Positions 5,712 through 12,916 of a stretch of DNA of 18,830 nt are shown here, in pieces. This DNA is from Bacillota bacterium (GTDB lineage Bacteria; Bacillota; Bacilli; Bacillales_A; Planococcaceae). The stretch spans positions 1 to 18,830 of the forward strand of contig JAEXYZ010000124.1 in the NCBI GenBank assembly GCA_023405135.1, in the 5' to 3' direction. The number at the start of each line of letters is the position of its first letter. Positions within the stretch are counted from its first letter, which is position 1. The translations under genes and the position numbers were made by a program. Under the pieces are notes generated by a model that did not search any database, was not told the DNA's origin, and saw nothing but the letters and a program-made list of their open reading frames with translations.

Positions 5712-7169
5712 TTATGCACGTTTTCTTTTCCTAGCTCCGACAATATACGGTCTAAGTGCATCTTCCGCCATTGGAAAACGTATAATGACACGTGCAAATG
5801 CTTTTGGAAAAAATGGAACAAGCGGCCACATATAAGGCACTTGCATAGGTCGGAGTGAACATAAATAAGAAAATACAATAAATACTGCAATAAAAAATCC
5901 ATTAACACCCGCTACTAAGGTGGCGAGTAAAACAAAAATTTGGAAATATTTTAATACAGTCCCCAATTCATAGGTTGGAATAGAAAAAGTGAAAATGGCA
6001 GTTACAGCGGAATACAGTACAATTTCCGGTGAAAATAAACCAACATCAATGGCAATTTGACCAATGATTATACCTGCAACTAAACCCATCGCAGTTGATA
6101 ATGGCGTTGGTGTATGAATTGCAGCAATTCGTAAATATTCTAAACCTAATTGAGCAATAATGATTTGTAAAAATAAAGGTATAGTCGTTTCTTCTTTAGA
6201 ACCTATAAATTCCAAAGCCTTTGGTAAATATTCCTCATGGGTGGCTAATAAGTACCAAATTGGAAGTAAGGTTAAAGCAAGGAACGCCGCGAAATACCGC
6301 AGCAATCGGACTGTTGACCCAACAAGAGGTGCTTGTCGATACTCTTCAGCATGTTGTAATAAATGGAAAAAGGAAATTGGCACAATAATAACTGAAGGGG
6401 ATGTATCTACCACAATGGCGATATGCCCTTCTAGTAAATGTGCTGCAACAATATCAGGACGTTCTGAATAACGGACAAAAGGTAAAGGATGGAACTTTTG
6501 TTTAAAGAGCCATTCTTCGAGTGATTTATCCGCCATTGTCAGTCCATCATGTTTAATTTCATCTAACCTTTTTTTAATCCACTTTAAATGCTTTTTATTT
6601 ACAATATCTTTCATATAAACGATTGCAACATCGGTTTGACCAATTGTCGATACTTTATGAAGTTCAAAGCGCAATTGTGGATCGCGAATACGACGGCGAA
6701 TTAATCCCGCATTTATTAAAATATTTTCTGCAAAACCGTCGCGTGATCCTCGAATTACTTTTTCATTATCAGGTTCATCAGGCTGACGACCAGGATAATT
6801 TCTTAACTCCAATAAATAGCCATACCCGTGTAAAGTAATAACTCCCACTGGTCCACTTAAAACACCTAGTAAAAATTCATCACGATCTTTTGGTTCAGAT
6901 TTCCCAAAGAAATTAAATCGATTATTAAAATATTCATCTTCATGTTCAATATCGATTTCAAATTCTTCATCTTCATTTTCAAGGAAAAGTGGTGTCAGTT
7001 GAATTGTAGTGGTGTTTCCATCCACAAGCCCACTCATATAAACCAATAATATAGGTAAGTTTTTTACATGTAATTCTTTTATACAAACGTCAAAGGATTC
7101 ATCTTTACCAAACTTACTATATAAAAAATCTTTTGCTTCATCTATGGATGCAAAAATTTTATTACTCAT
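5712..7169 (-). CDS. spoVAF: Stage V sporulation protein AF (GerA-like spore membrane protein)
   Basis: A spore inner-membrane protein related to the A subunits of germinant receptors, made in the forespore under SigF/SigG control in Bacillus. The 485 residues match the family (about 490). A soluble N-terminal half (1-275) carries the GerA-type stretch RGSRDGFAENILINAGLIRRR. Membrane segments follow from about 290, including AIHTPTPLSTAMGLVAGIII, and the tail ends in basic residues. The ATG overlaps the sigF stop (ATGA), with GGTGA upstream, so it is translated with sigF. The spoVAA, AB, AC, AD and AE genes that normally lie between sigF and spoVAF are absent here. SpoVAF is recognised over GerAA-like paralogues by its position before lysA and its N-terminus. 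Confidence 0.9.
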   Translation of the reverse strand: MSNKIFASIDEAKDFLYSKFGKDESFDVCIKELHVKNLPILLVYMSGLVDGNTTTIQLTPLFLENEDEEFEIDIEHEDEYFNNRFNFFGKSEPKDRDEFLLGVLSGPVGVITLHGYGYLLELRNYPGRQPDEPDNEKVIRGSRDGFAENILINAGLIRRRIRDPQLRFELHKVSTIGQTDVAIVYMKDIVNKKHLKWIKKRLDEIKHDGLTMADKSLEEWLFKQKFHPLPFVRYSERPDIVAAHLLEGHIAIVVDTSPSVIIVPISFFHLLQHAEEYRQAPLVGSTVRLLRYFAAFLALTLLPIWYLLATHEEYLPKALEFIGSKEETTIPLFLQIIIAQLGLEYLRIAAIHTPTPLSTAMGLVAGIIIGQIAIDVGLFSPEIVLYSAVTAIFTFSIPTYELGTVLKYFQIFVLLATLVAGVNGFFIAVFIVFSYLCSLRPMQVPYMWPLVPFFPKAFARVIIRFPMAEDALRPYIVGARKRKRA

Positions 7170-7954
7170 TTATTCACCGTCTTTTTAGTAGTTCGTGTTG
7201 AATTTGTATCCATCCATTGCTTTAACTGTGCTAATATTTTCTTTTCTAACCGAGATACTTGAACTTGCGATATTCCTAACCTTTCAGCAATATCCGTTTG
7301 CGTTAAATCAAGGTAATATCGCAAATAAATTATCGATTGCTCTCTTTTATCAAGCTTTGTGAGAACTTCCTTTAACGGAATGTACTGAAATGGTAATTCT
7401 GACTTTTCATCTTTCATTTGATCCATTAAAGTAATGGAGTCACCTTCAGACTCAAAAAGCTGTTCATGCAACGATGCTGGATCACGCATTGCATCTGTTG
7501 CCACTAATACCTCGTCCGTTGTAACTCCTAAAATATTTGCAAGCTCTGAAATCGAAGGCGGCTTTTCGTTTGTTTTTAAAAATTCGTCCGTTGCATGACG
7601 AATTTTATAGTTCAATTCCCTAATCGAACGACTCACTTTTACCATGCCGTCATCACGTAAAAATCGTTGGATTTCTCCAATAATCATCGGTACAGCATAG
7701 GTTGAAAATTTAACATCATAGGATAAATCAAATTTATCCACAGACTTCATTAGTCCTATACAACCGATCTGGAATAAATCTTCAAGCTCTACTCCGCGAG
7801 AAGCAAAGCGTTGAACAATCGACCAAACAAGCCGGGTATTGCCTTCAATCATTTGTTTTCTTGCTTCAACATCACCTGCTTGAGCCTTTTCAATAAGCTC
7901 TCGCATTTCCTCCTGCGTCAACAAAACATTGGACGGCTGTTCGATTGTCCTCAT
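7166..7954 (-). CDS. sigF: Forespore RNA polymerase sigma factor SigF
   Basis: The first compartment-specific sigma factor of sporulation, held inactive by SpoIIAB and released in the forespore. Region 2 includes LEDLFQIGCIGLMKSVDKF and STYAVPMIIGEIQRFLRDD, near-identical to Bacillus SigF. Region 3 follows with VKVSRSIREL, and region 4 has the helix-turn-helix TQTDIAERLGISQVQVSRLE. The start is uncertain. From the ATG at 7954 the protein has 262 residues (Bacillus 255), but its purine site (GTGAGGGGG) sits very close to the codon. An ATG at 8029 gives 287 residues with an N-terminal extension unlike the family and almost no ribosome binding site. The stop overlaps the spoVAF start by 4 nt. 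Confidence 0.93.
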   Translation of the reverse strand: MRTIEQPSNVLLTQEEMRELIEKAQAGDVEARKQMIEGNTRLVWSIVQRFASRGVELEDLFQIGCIGLMKSVDKFDLSYDVKFSTYAVPMIIGEIQRFLRDDGMVKVSRSIRELNYKIRHATDEFLKTNEKPPSISELANILGVTTDEVLVATDAMRDPASLHEQLFESEGDSITLMDQMKDEKSELPFQYIPLKEVLTKLDKREQSIIYLRYYLDLTQTDIAERLGISQVQVSRLEKKILAQLKQWMDTNSTRTTKKTVNK

Positions 7955-8077
7955 CCCCCTCACTTCTACCAAATACGAATGTATTTGCGTCCAGTTAATA
8001 TTCCTCATTTGATTAAATGCTTTTGGCATATCTTAAAATCACTTAAAAAGCCTTTAGTACTTTCGCAATGGACTACT

Positions 8078-8521
8078 CTATGAAATTTGAGGCATTTTTA
8101 CCGAGTAAAATTTTTTTGAAAAGGTTACAACCGTACCAACATTTGGTTCAGATTCAACTTGTAAATGGTCTGCGAAACTTTCCATAATGGTAAAGCCCAT
8201 TCCGGAACGCTCCATTTCTGCTTTTGAAGTAAACAATGGCTCCATCGCCTTCTTGACATCGAAAATCCCTTTTCCGTTATCTTTTACAGCGACAGATATA
8301 ATGTCTCCCTCTCGTACAGCATGAACAGTTACTAAACCTTTTCCATCTTCGTCATAACCATGAATAATTGCGTTGGATACAGCTTCTGAAACGATTGTTT
8401 TAAACTCTGATAGCTCATCAATTGTAGGATCAAGTTGAGCAACAAAACTTGTGATCGCCATTCTCGCTAAACTCTCATTTTCACTAAGTGCTACAAATGA
8501 AAGTGTCATTTCGTTATCCAT
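8078..8521 (-). CDS. spoIIAB: Anti-sigma-F factor and serine kinase SpoIIAB
   Basis: A GHKL-fold ATPase that binds SigF and phosphorylates SpoIIAA. Intact motifs are the N-box with catalytic E46 and N50 (SEAVSNAIIHGY), the D81-NGKG G1 box, and the lid and G2 region S106-GMGFTIM. Length is 147 residues, as in Bacillus. The start overlaps the spoIIAA stop by 8 nt (ATGGATAA), with AAGGGGGA at good spacing, which would keep the two partners in stoichiometry. The gap to sigF is 48-123 nt depending on the sigF start, wider than the usual tight junction. Confidence 0.97.
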   Translation of the reverse strand: MDNEMTLSFVALSENESLARMAITSFVAQLDPTIDELSEFKTIVSEAVSNAIIHGYDEDGKGLVTVHAVREGDIISVAVKDNGKGIFDVKKAMEPLFTSKAEMERSGMGFTIMESFADHLQVESEPNVGTVVTFSKKFYSVKMPQIS

Positions 8522-8867
8522 TCACAATCCCCCTTGCATGTAAAATTGCATCTGCTTCTGTACCCTCTAACATAAATGAAGCAAGTCCAGAAAACTGAAA
8601 TATTTTTTTCATTGTATTTGATGGATTTAAAATAATTGTTTGTCCATTTACTGCTCTCAACTCTCTCATTCGGCCTAAAATCAAACCAACTCCTGAACTA
8701 TCCATAAAGTTTAGTCTTTCTAAATTCCAAATAATTGTGTTTAAGTTACCTTGTAAAATAGTTTTTGAAATGTGTGTACGAATTTTTTCAGTTTCATGGT
8801 GATCAAGTTCACCATATAGCCTGATGACTGCTATGTCGTTTAAGTGCATATTAATTTCGTAATTCAT
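8514..8867 (-). CDS. spoIIAA: Anti-anti-sigma factor SpoIIAA
   Basis: A small STAS-domain protein. In its unphosphorylated form it binds SpoIIAB and frees SigF; SpoIIAB inactivates it by phosphorylation, and SpoIIE reactivates it. The phosphorylation site is at S58 in MDSSGVGLILGR, the same number as in Bacillus. The 117 residues are full length. AGAGGAGG lies about 12 nt upstream of the ATG, a slightly long but strong site. It is the first gene of the spoIIA operon here, with no dacF upstream; a possible sigma-H promoter is at 8899-8926. Confidence 0.97.
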   Translation of the reverse strand: MNYEINMHLNDIAVIRLYGELDHHETEKIRTHISKTILQGNLNTIIWNLERLNFMDSSGVGLILGRMRELRAVNGQTIILNPSNTMKKIFQFSGLASFMLEGTEADAILHARGIVNG

Positions 8868-8898
8868 TTTGTTAGTTCGCCTCCTCTTCGTTCACTAG

Positions 8899-8926
8899 AT
8901 TCCACATGAATATGCCAGATACCTTT
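8899..8926 (-). promoter_or_regulatory. Candidate sigma-H promoter of the spoIIA operon
   Basis: On the minus strand AAAGGTATC (8926-8918) resembles the sigma-H -35 element RWAGGANNT, and GGAAT (8903-8899) resembles the -10 element HGAAT, with a 14-nt spacer. There are mismatches in both boxes. spoIIA is sigma-H dependent in Bacillus, and this lies 32 nt before the spoIIAA start, which is why I list it. Confidence 0.4.
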
Positions 8927-8959
8927 CGACTGACAATAGTAGAACTATTTCGTTGAAAC

Positions 8960-9170
8960 TAGTGAAAATACGACAAATTCATCAAAAAAGCACTAACGCC
9001 AAAGCGACATCAAAAGGTCCAGCATTCAATCGAAAATTTTAAAGATTGTAAGAAATTAAATTCACTTCAAGAGACTGATGAGCTAGCAAGATGTTTAAAT
9101 GGTGTTAATGTACCTTTTAATACTAGACTTCATATTACCAAAATTAGTATGGAAAAAATGTTCCCATTTT
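8960..9170 (+). pseudogene. Possible coding remnant upstream of spoIIA
   Basis: The gap between spoIIAA and the protease gene (8868-9491) has no intact gene. On the plus strand a frame stays open for about 68 codons up to the TAA at about 9168. It has no ATG near its 5' end and no ribosome binding site. The peptide contains KKALTPKRHQKV and NGVNVPFNTRLHI, and I do not recognise it. The terminator at 9178-9217 lies directly after it, which is what makes a relic gene plausible. Chance openness in AT-rich DNA is a real alternative. Confidence 0.25.
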
Positions 9171-9177
9171 AAACATA

Positions 9178-9217
9178 AAAAATGGCTGTGACGCCAACTT
9201 TTGTCACAACCATTTTT
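9178..9217. terminator. Strong bidirectional hairpin terminator
   Basis: AAAAATGGCTGTGAC (9178-9192) pairs with GTCACAACCATTTTT (9203-9217) as a 15-position stem with a single mismatch and a 10-nt loop. Runs of T follow on both strands. On the minus strand it would stop protease transcripts about 275 nt past the stop codon, insulating spoIIA. On the plus strand it follows the unexplained frame at 8960-9170. Confidence 0.8.
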
Positions 9218-9358
9218 GTAATTTTTCCATACTTATTATCTTAACCAAACACCCGATTCATTATGCAAACACTTTTTATTTAATAAAGCTGTATTTGAAG
9301 CCATTAATATCATTCTAATAAACTTAATTTTAGGGTGAGATTCAAAAAGAAGAGTTAT

Positions 9359-9481
9359 ATGGTATTGGAGTTTATTCTTCATAAAGTGGGTAAACAACCA
9401 TTACTATTCCATATAACAACAGTTATTGCTAAAGTCGCTGAAATTAAAGGTAAACTTGTTGCAGATTATTATTTTGAATAG
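9359..9481 (+). other. Unrecognised 40-codon frame, possibly a gene relic
   Basis: ATG to TAG encodes MVLEFILHKVGKQPLLFHIT and then a KVAEIKGKLVADYYFE ending. A weak purine stretch (AAAGAAGAG) lies 5 nt upstream. The composition looks protein-like, but I recognise no family, and the preceding sequence has stops in all frames. It could be the 3' end of a decayed gene. Apart from this I see nothing in 9218-9491. Confidence 0.2.
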
Positions 9482-9491
9482 GTTAAATATT

Positions 9492-10526
9492 TTATTGTCT
9501 AGCCCAATTTTGGATATTAGCAAAAACGGTATTTGTTATTCGTGTCCCGCGATTTAAATTATCCGTATGTTCTGAAGTGTGTATTGCTCTTGCAATGTTT
9601 TCACCTGGTATATACACGGGTGAACCACTCTGACCTTTCGTTGTATCTGCATAATAATAAACTGCTCTTGAATTTAACAGAGGTAACTTTATTGTTCCCG
9701 AATGATACCATTGAGTATATAATGGTTTAGTAGCATCGAGATTATCTCTATCAGCTGGGTATCCAGTAATCCTTGCAAATTCCCCACCAAAATTTGAATT
9801 AGTAGCTACTCCATAACCGAAAGTACCAATAGTTGAAGGAAAAGTTCCAGATATATTAATAACAGCATAATCGTAATTTCTATCTGAATATTTTGTCCAT
9901 CCTGTTACAGAATAAAGATTTTCTGATTCAAATGCACCATACGGGAAATTGCCTGAACCATTAGCGCCAGGTCTAACTGTTATTCCAGTTGCCCAGCCAT
10001 CATTCCCTCTACTATATACACAGTGACCAGCTGTTAATACTGAATTTCTATCTATTATAAAGCCTGTACATCGAGAAGCTTTACCATCTGGCCACCTAAC
10101 ATATAAATAGGAAATGGTATTATAAGGATGAATTGTTGTGTTTGTATTTTGAACTCTTCTATCTTTCGTACCTATAAGGCCATATGGTGAAATTATCGAC
10201 TCTTGTATATTAGTCAGAAGCTTCTGTTCATTATTTGGGAAAGTAATTTCGTATTTTAATTCTTCTTCTAACACCCCATCAATTACTGTTTCATTAAAAT
10301 CTGATGAAATATTATTAACTGTTGATTCTTTCGGAATAGTTGGTTTTACTTCATGCTCATTTTGATTCATTGTGCTAATAGTAGGAATTAATAGATTTAA
10401 ACTTTCGTTATTAGAAACTGGTGTGTCTTTTCCCAAAGACTCCGCATCAATCTTATTCGAAATAAATAAATGACCTATAATTATTGAAAAACTTAGAAAG
10501 AATATAAATCCTTTTTTGTTTAGCAT
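9492..10526 (-). CDS. Secreted glutamyl-endopeptidase-like serine protease (family S1B)
   Basis: An extracellular trypsin-fold protease related to Bacillus glutamyl endopeptidase and staphylococcal V8 protease. Residues 1-28 look like a signal peptide ending KIDA. Residues 30 to about 118 form a polar, Asn/Glu-rich propeptide. The catalytic domain begins near GTKDRRVQNTNT. The triad is H168 (TAGHCVYS), D219 (NYDYAVI) and S300 (KGQSGSPVY). C153 and C169 probably form a disulfide. The family cuts after Glu/Asp, but specificity is inferred. The ATG has CGGAG at a spacing of about 8. It is transcribed toward spoIIAA but is separated from it by a terminator. It is an accessory gene in a position usually held by dacF. 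Confidence 0.88.
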   Translation of the reverse strand: MLNKKGFIFFLSFSIIIGHLFISNKIDAESLGKDTPVSNNESLNLLIPTISTMNQNEHEVKPTIPKESTVNNISSDFNETVIDGVLEEELKYEITFPNNEQKLLTNIQESIISPYGLIGTKDRRVQNTNTTIHPYNTISYLYVRWPDGKASRCTGFIIDRNSVLTAGHCVYSRGNDGWATGITVRPGANGSGNFPYGAFESENLYSVTGWTKYSDRNYDYAVINISGTFPSTIGTFGYGVATNSNFGGEFARITGYPADRDNLDATKPLYTQWYHSGTIKLPLLNSRAVYYYADTTKGQSGSPVYIPGENIARAIHTSEHTDNLNRGTRITNTVFANIQNWARQ

Positions 10527-10573
10527 TATCTATACTCCGTTCTTTCACATACATAAATTTTAATTATATATAT

Positions 10574-10589
10574 TTACATATAAATGTAA
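10574..10589. promoter_or_regulatory. Palindrome in the protease promoter region
   Basis: TTACAT-ATAA-ATGTAA is a perfect 6-bp inverted repeat about 48 nt before the protease start. It sits next to TATATATAATTA, which could supply a -10 element. An operator is possible. In such AT-rich DNA, chance is also likely. Nothing else was recognised in 10527-10776. Confidence 0.25.
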
Positions 10590-10776
10590 GTATATTAATC
10601 TTGAATCTCATTCACTTCCTGAGTGCTGTTTACCCCAAATTAACTTTTGAAAAATCATGACAAAATTTCCTTGAAACACATTCACCATTTAAATGGAACT
10701 ACATACCAAACAATCAGGCGTATAACACCGTAAATACAGTTCTCATCATCTATTTTCAAAAGGTTCCTTATATATT

Positions 10777-11115
10777 TTATTCTATTTTTTCTACGGTTAT
10801 AGTAATAATTTTACCTGGAGCACTTTCTAAAACTTCGCCATCATATCCAACTTTTATCTTATCACCAATACTAAAAGTTTCATTAGTATTTTCGGGAAAA
10901 TCTATAGTCACAGTGCCAGATAATTTCGTTCCTGTTGATTCTTCTACATTAACAAGCGCACCTTTACTAGATAATTCTTCAATTGTCCCGATAAATGTAG
11001 CTTTCACTTCTTTATCGCCATTTTCTAATCTACAAGCAACTAATAAACAACACAATAACACTATCATCACTAACTTTAGATGAAAAAGTGATTTTGTAAC
11101 TTTAACCGTCTCCAT
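10777..11115 (-). CDS. Small lipoprotein, DUF3221/YobA-like
   Basis: A 112-residue protein with a lipobox: after a hydrophobic stretch, LLVAC places the lipidated cysteine at C28, so the protein should be anchored to the outer face of the membrane. The remaining 84 residues form a small beta-rich domain (ATFIGTIEEL, then FSIGDKIKVGYDGEVLESAP, then ITITVEKIE). This resembles the DUF3221/YobA group of unknown function; the assignment is tentative. I use the ATG at 11115, with GGAGG at a spacing of about 7, in preference to the TTG one codon earlier. A 23-codon frame ends exactly on this start (TGATG). Confidence 0.75.
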   Translation of the reverse strand: METVKVTKSLFHLKLVMIVLLCCLLVACRLENGDKEVKATFIGTIEELSSKGALVNVEESTGTKLSGTVTIDFPENTNETFSIGDKIKVGYDGEVLESAPGKIITITVEKIE

Positions 11116-11186
11116 CAATTTACCTCCGTTTTTTTATTTTCTAAAATTAAAATATATCGCTTTAAAATAAATAGTTTTTTCTTCAT
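11115..11186 (-). CDS. Possible 23-codon leader peptide overlapping the lipoprotein start
   Basis: The frame begins ATG at 11186-11184 (MKKKLFILKRYILILENKK) and its TGA overlaps the ATG of the lipoprotein gene as TGATG. An AAGGTG site lies about 11 nt upstream of its start. The stop-start overlap is the pattern of translational coupling. The peptide is basic and hydrophobic but has no recognised family. Chance is possible because the region is very A-rich. Confidence 0.3.
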   Translation of the reverse strand: MKKKLFILKRYILILENKKTEVN

Positions 11187-11644
11187 GGACAATCACACCT
11201 TTGGAATCACGTCATAATGCAACACATTACGGAAAAACGATCACCCTATAGAAATGATTGCCTTTTAGTAGACGATGTTTTATTTTGAACAAGAATTCTC
11301 TACGAAACCCGAAAAATCTTGTAGGTCTTAGATGATTTAATAACAGAATATACCAGGTAATTGGAATATTCGATATTACAAAAGTAGGGATTTTCGTTAA
11401 AAGACGTTTTATCACTACTTTGCCTCATCTTCTTTGTCTAAAATCTTGCCAAATAATTTTGCTTTTTCTTTAACATCTGGTTTTCAACAATGCTAGTGAA
11501 ACATCAAAAAAGTTTATTCCTTTGCAGCTGATTCTTTATCCGCCTCATTAATGATTTAAAAAATAGACTACGTACCCCATTACGAACAGTTATATTAGAA
11601 TATAAAAATTTCTCATACTATATTTCCTTTAGCTGTAAAGCAAC
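11187..11644 (-). other. Gene-free stretch with decayed coding fragments
   Basis: No intact gene is convincing here. On the minus strand, fragments look coding but are broken by stops: EADKESAAKE then a stop near 11515, KPDVKEKAKLFGKILDKEDE to a stop near 11418, then a 62-codon GTG frame (11415-11227) starting IKRLLTKIPTFVISNIP. The TAGTGA junction between the last two resembles a coupled gene pair. I recognise neither, and the region probably holds remnants. Confidence 0.25.
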
Positions 11645-11706
11645 AAAAAATCTGCTTTTTTAAAATGCAGCTTTGTAAGCAAACTTTTTAAAATAAGCAG
11701 ATTTTT
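11645..11706 (-). terminator. Terminator downstream of the dehydrogenase gene
   Basis: AAAAATCTGCTT (11646-11657) is perfectly complementary to AAGCAGATTTTT (11695-11706), with a 37-nt loop. On the minus strand the 3' arm ends in GCAGATTTTTTG. It lies about 75 nt past the dehydrogenase stop. The long loop is unusual but contains short A/T pairings. Confidence 0.6.
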
Positions 11707-11779
11707 ATTGAAATTATTTTTCAGATTTTATAACTAGAAATGTATTTCATTAAGTTTTATTTTTCAAAATAGCTATATT

Positions 11780-12829
11780 TTATAATTCACCACTTAATTT
11801 TACTAGTATTTTCGCTTGAGATTTATCGTTTGTTAATGCTTCAAAACCTTTTTCTACAATATCATCCAACTCGATTTGAGAAGTAATGATGCTCTGTGGT
11901 TGTAATTGACCTGAGCCCATTAAGTCGACTGTTTGTTGGAACGAAGTAGGTGTATATGCAATACTAGATGTGATTTTAACACCTGTATTTGTTAATTGGA
12001 GTGGATTCCATTCAATCGAATGAGCAAAAATTGACACGATCACTACTGTACCACGTGGACGAGTAACATCAATTGCAGATTTGAACGTTGGTGCTACACC
12101 TGCTACTTCAAAAGTTTTATCAACTCCATAAGGGGCGTATTGCTTAACTGCTTCAACCGGATTGACTTCAGCCGAATTAAATACTGCCGTTGCCCCAAGT
12201 TCCTTTGCTTTTTCTAGGCGTGATTCAGATAAGTCAAATACAATAATATTGCTTGCACCTGCTGCTTTTGCTGCAATAATTGTTAATAAACCAATTGGCC
12301 CTGCTCCAAAGATCGCAACGTTATCTCCAAATAACAAACCGCTTTCTTTTACTGCTTGAACAGCTACTGCAGTCGGTTCCACCAACGCGCCATCTTGCAA
12401 TGTCAATGTTTCAGGTAACTTATAAATATTGTGCTCTGGTGCGTTTGCGAAAGTAGTAAAACCACCATCAGTATGTAATCCAATAAAACTGAAGCCATCA
12501 TAGCAATCGACATCTTCTGGTTTGTTGCCATAAGTTAAAGTTGGGTTCACGACAACACGATCACCAACTTTATATTTTGTCACATTTTTTCCAACTTTTT
12601 CGACAACGCCTGAAAATTCATGTCCCATAATAACTGGCGCTACTTGTCCAGTTAATTTGTCTGGTGCATCAACAGGGATAAATACTGGTCCTTCTTGATA
12701 TTCGTGTAAATCCGAACCACAAATACCTGCCCATGCTACACGAACAGTAACTTCATTGTCTTTTAAAGGTTTTAATTCTTTTTCCTCAATTCGAATATCC
12801 TTTTTGGCATACCATACAGCTGCTTTCAC
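11780..12829 (-). CDS. bdhA: Zinc-dependent (R,R)-butanediol dehydrogenase-like alcohol dehydrogenase
   Basis: A medium-chain NAD(H)-dependent dehydrogenase that probably interconverts acetoin and 2,3-butanediol. From the GTG at 12829 (AAGGAG at a spacing of 8) the protein is 349 residues, starting MKAAVWYAKKDIRIE, which aligns with BdhA. The frame extends to an ATG at 12853, but that codon falls at the predicted transcription start. Catalytic zinc ligands are C37 (GICGSDLHEY), H70-E71 (GHEFSG) and E151 (LVEP). The GPVFIPVD stretch is BDH-like. The Rossmann motif is GAGPIG at about 175-180. The lobe that holds structural zinc in many relatives has only one Cys, so structural zinc is unlikely, as in BdhA. 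Other polyol dehydrogenases (sorbitol, threonine type) remain possible. Confidence 0.85.
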   Translation of the reverse strand: MKAAVWYAKKDIRIEEKELKPLKDNEVTVRVAWAGICGSDLHEYQEGPVFIPVDAPDKLTGQVAPVIMGHEFSGVVEKVGKNVTKYKVGDRVVVNPTLTYGNKPEDVDCYDGFSFIGLHTDGGFTTFANAPEHNIYKLPETLTLQDGALVEPTAVAVQAVKESGLLFGDNVAIFGAGPIGLLTIIAAKAAGASNIIVFDLSESRLEKAKELGATAVFNSAEVNPVEAVKQYAPYGVDKTFEVAGVAPTFKSAIDVTRPRGTVVIVSIFAHSIEWNPLQLTNTGVKITSSIAYTPTSFQQTVDLMGSGQLQPQSIITSQIELDDIVEKGFEALTNDKSQAKILVKLSGEL

Positions 12830-12859
12830 TATCATCACTCCTTGTATTTTCATACAATT

Positions 12860-12868
12860 ATTATAGCA
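12860..12868 (-). promoter_or_regulatory. Extended -10 promoter of the dehydrogenase gene
   Basis: On the minus strand TGCTATAAT (12868-12860) is a perfect extended -10 element. No good -35 is present. The predicted start is near 12853, giving a short leader to the GTG at 12829 and supporting that start codon. Confidence 0.55.
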
Positions 12869-12916
12869 TTATTATCCATATTATATTTATTTTGGTAGTG
12901 AATTTTTTGTTAAATC

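Noticed and set aside
6160..6471. Plus-strand frame of 103 codons inside spoVAF
   Set aside because: Antisense shadow of spoVAF with no family similarity.
11227..11415. A 62-codon minus-strand frame as an intact gene
   Set aside because: No recognised family and no clear ribosome binding site, with broken frames directly upstream. It is kept only as part of a decayed region.
12830..12853. ATG start adding eight codons to the dehydrogenase
   Set aside because: The ribosome binding site and BdhA alignment place the start at the GTG (12829), and the predicted transcription start falls on that ATG.
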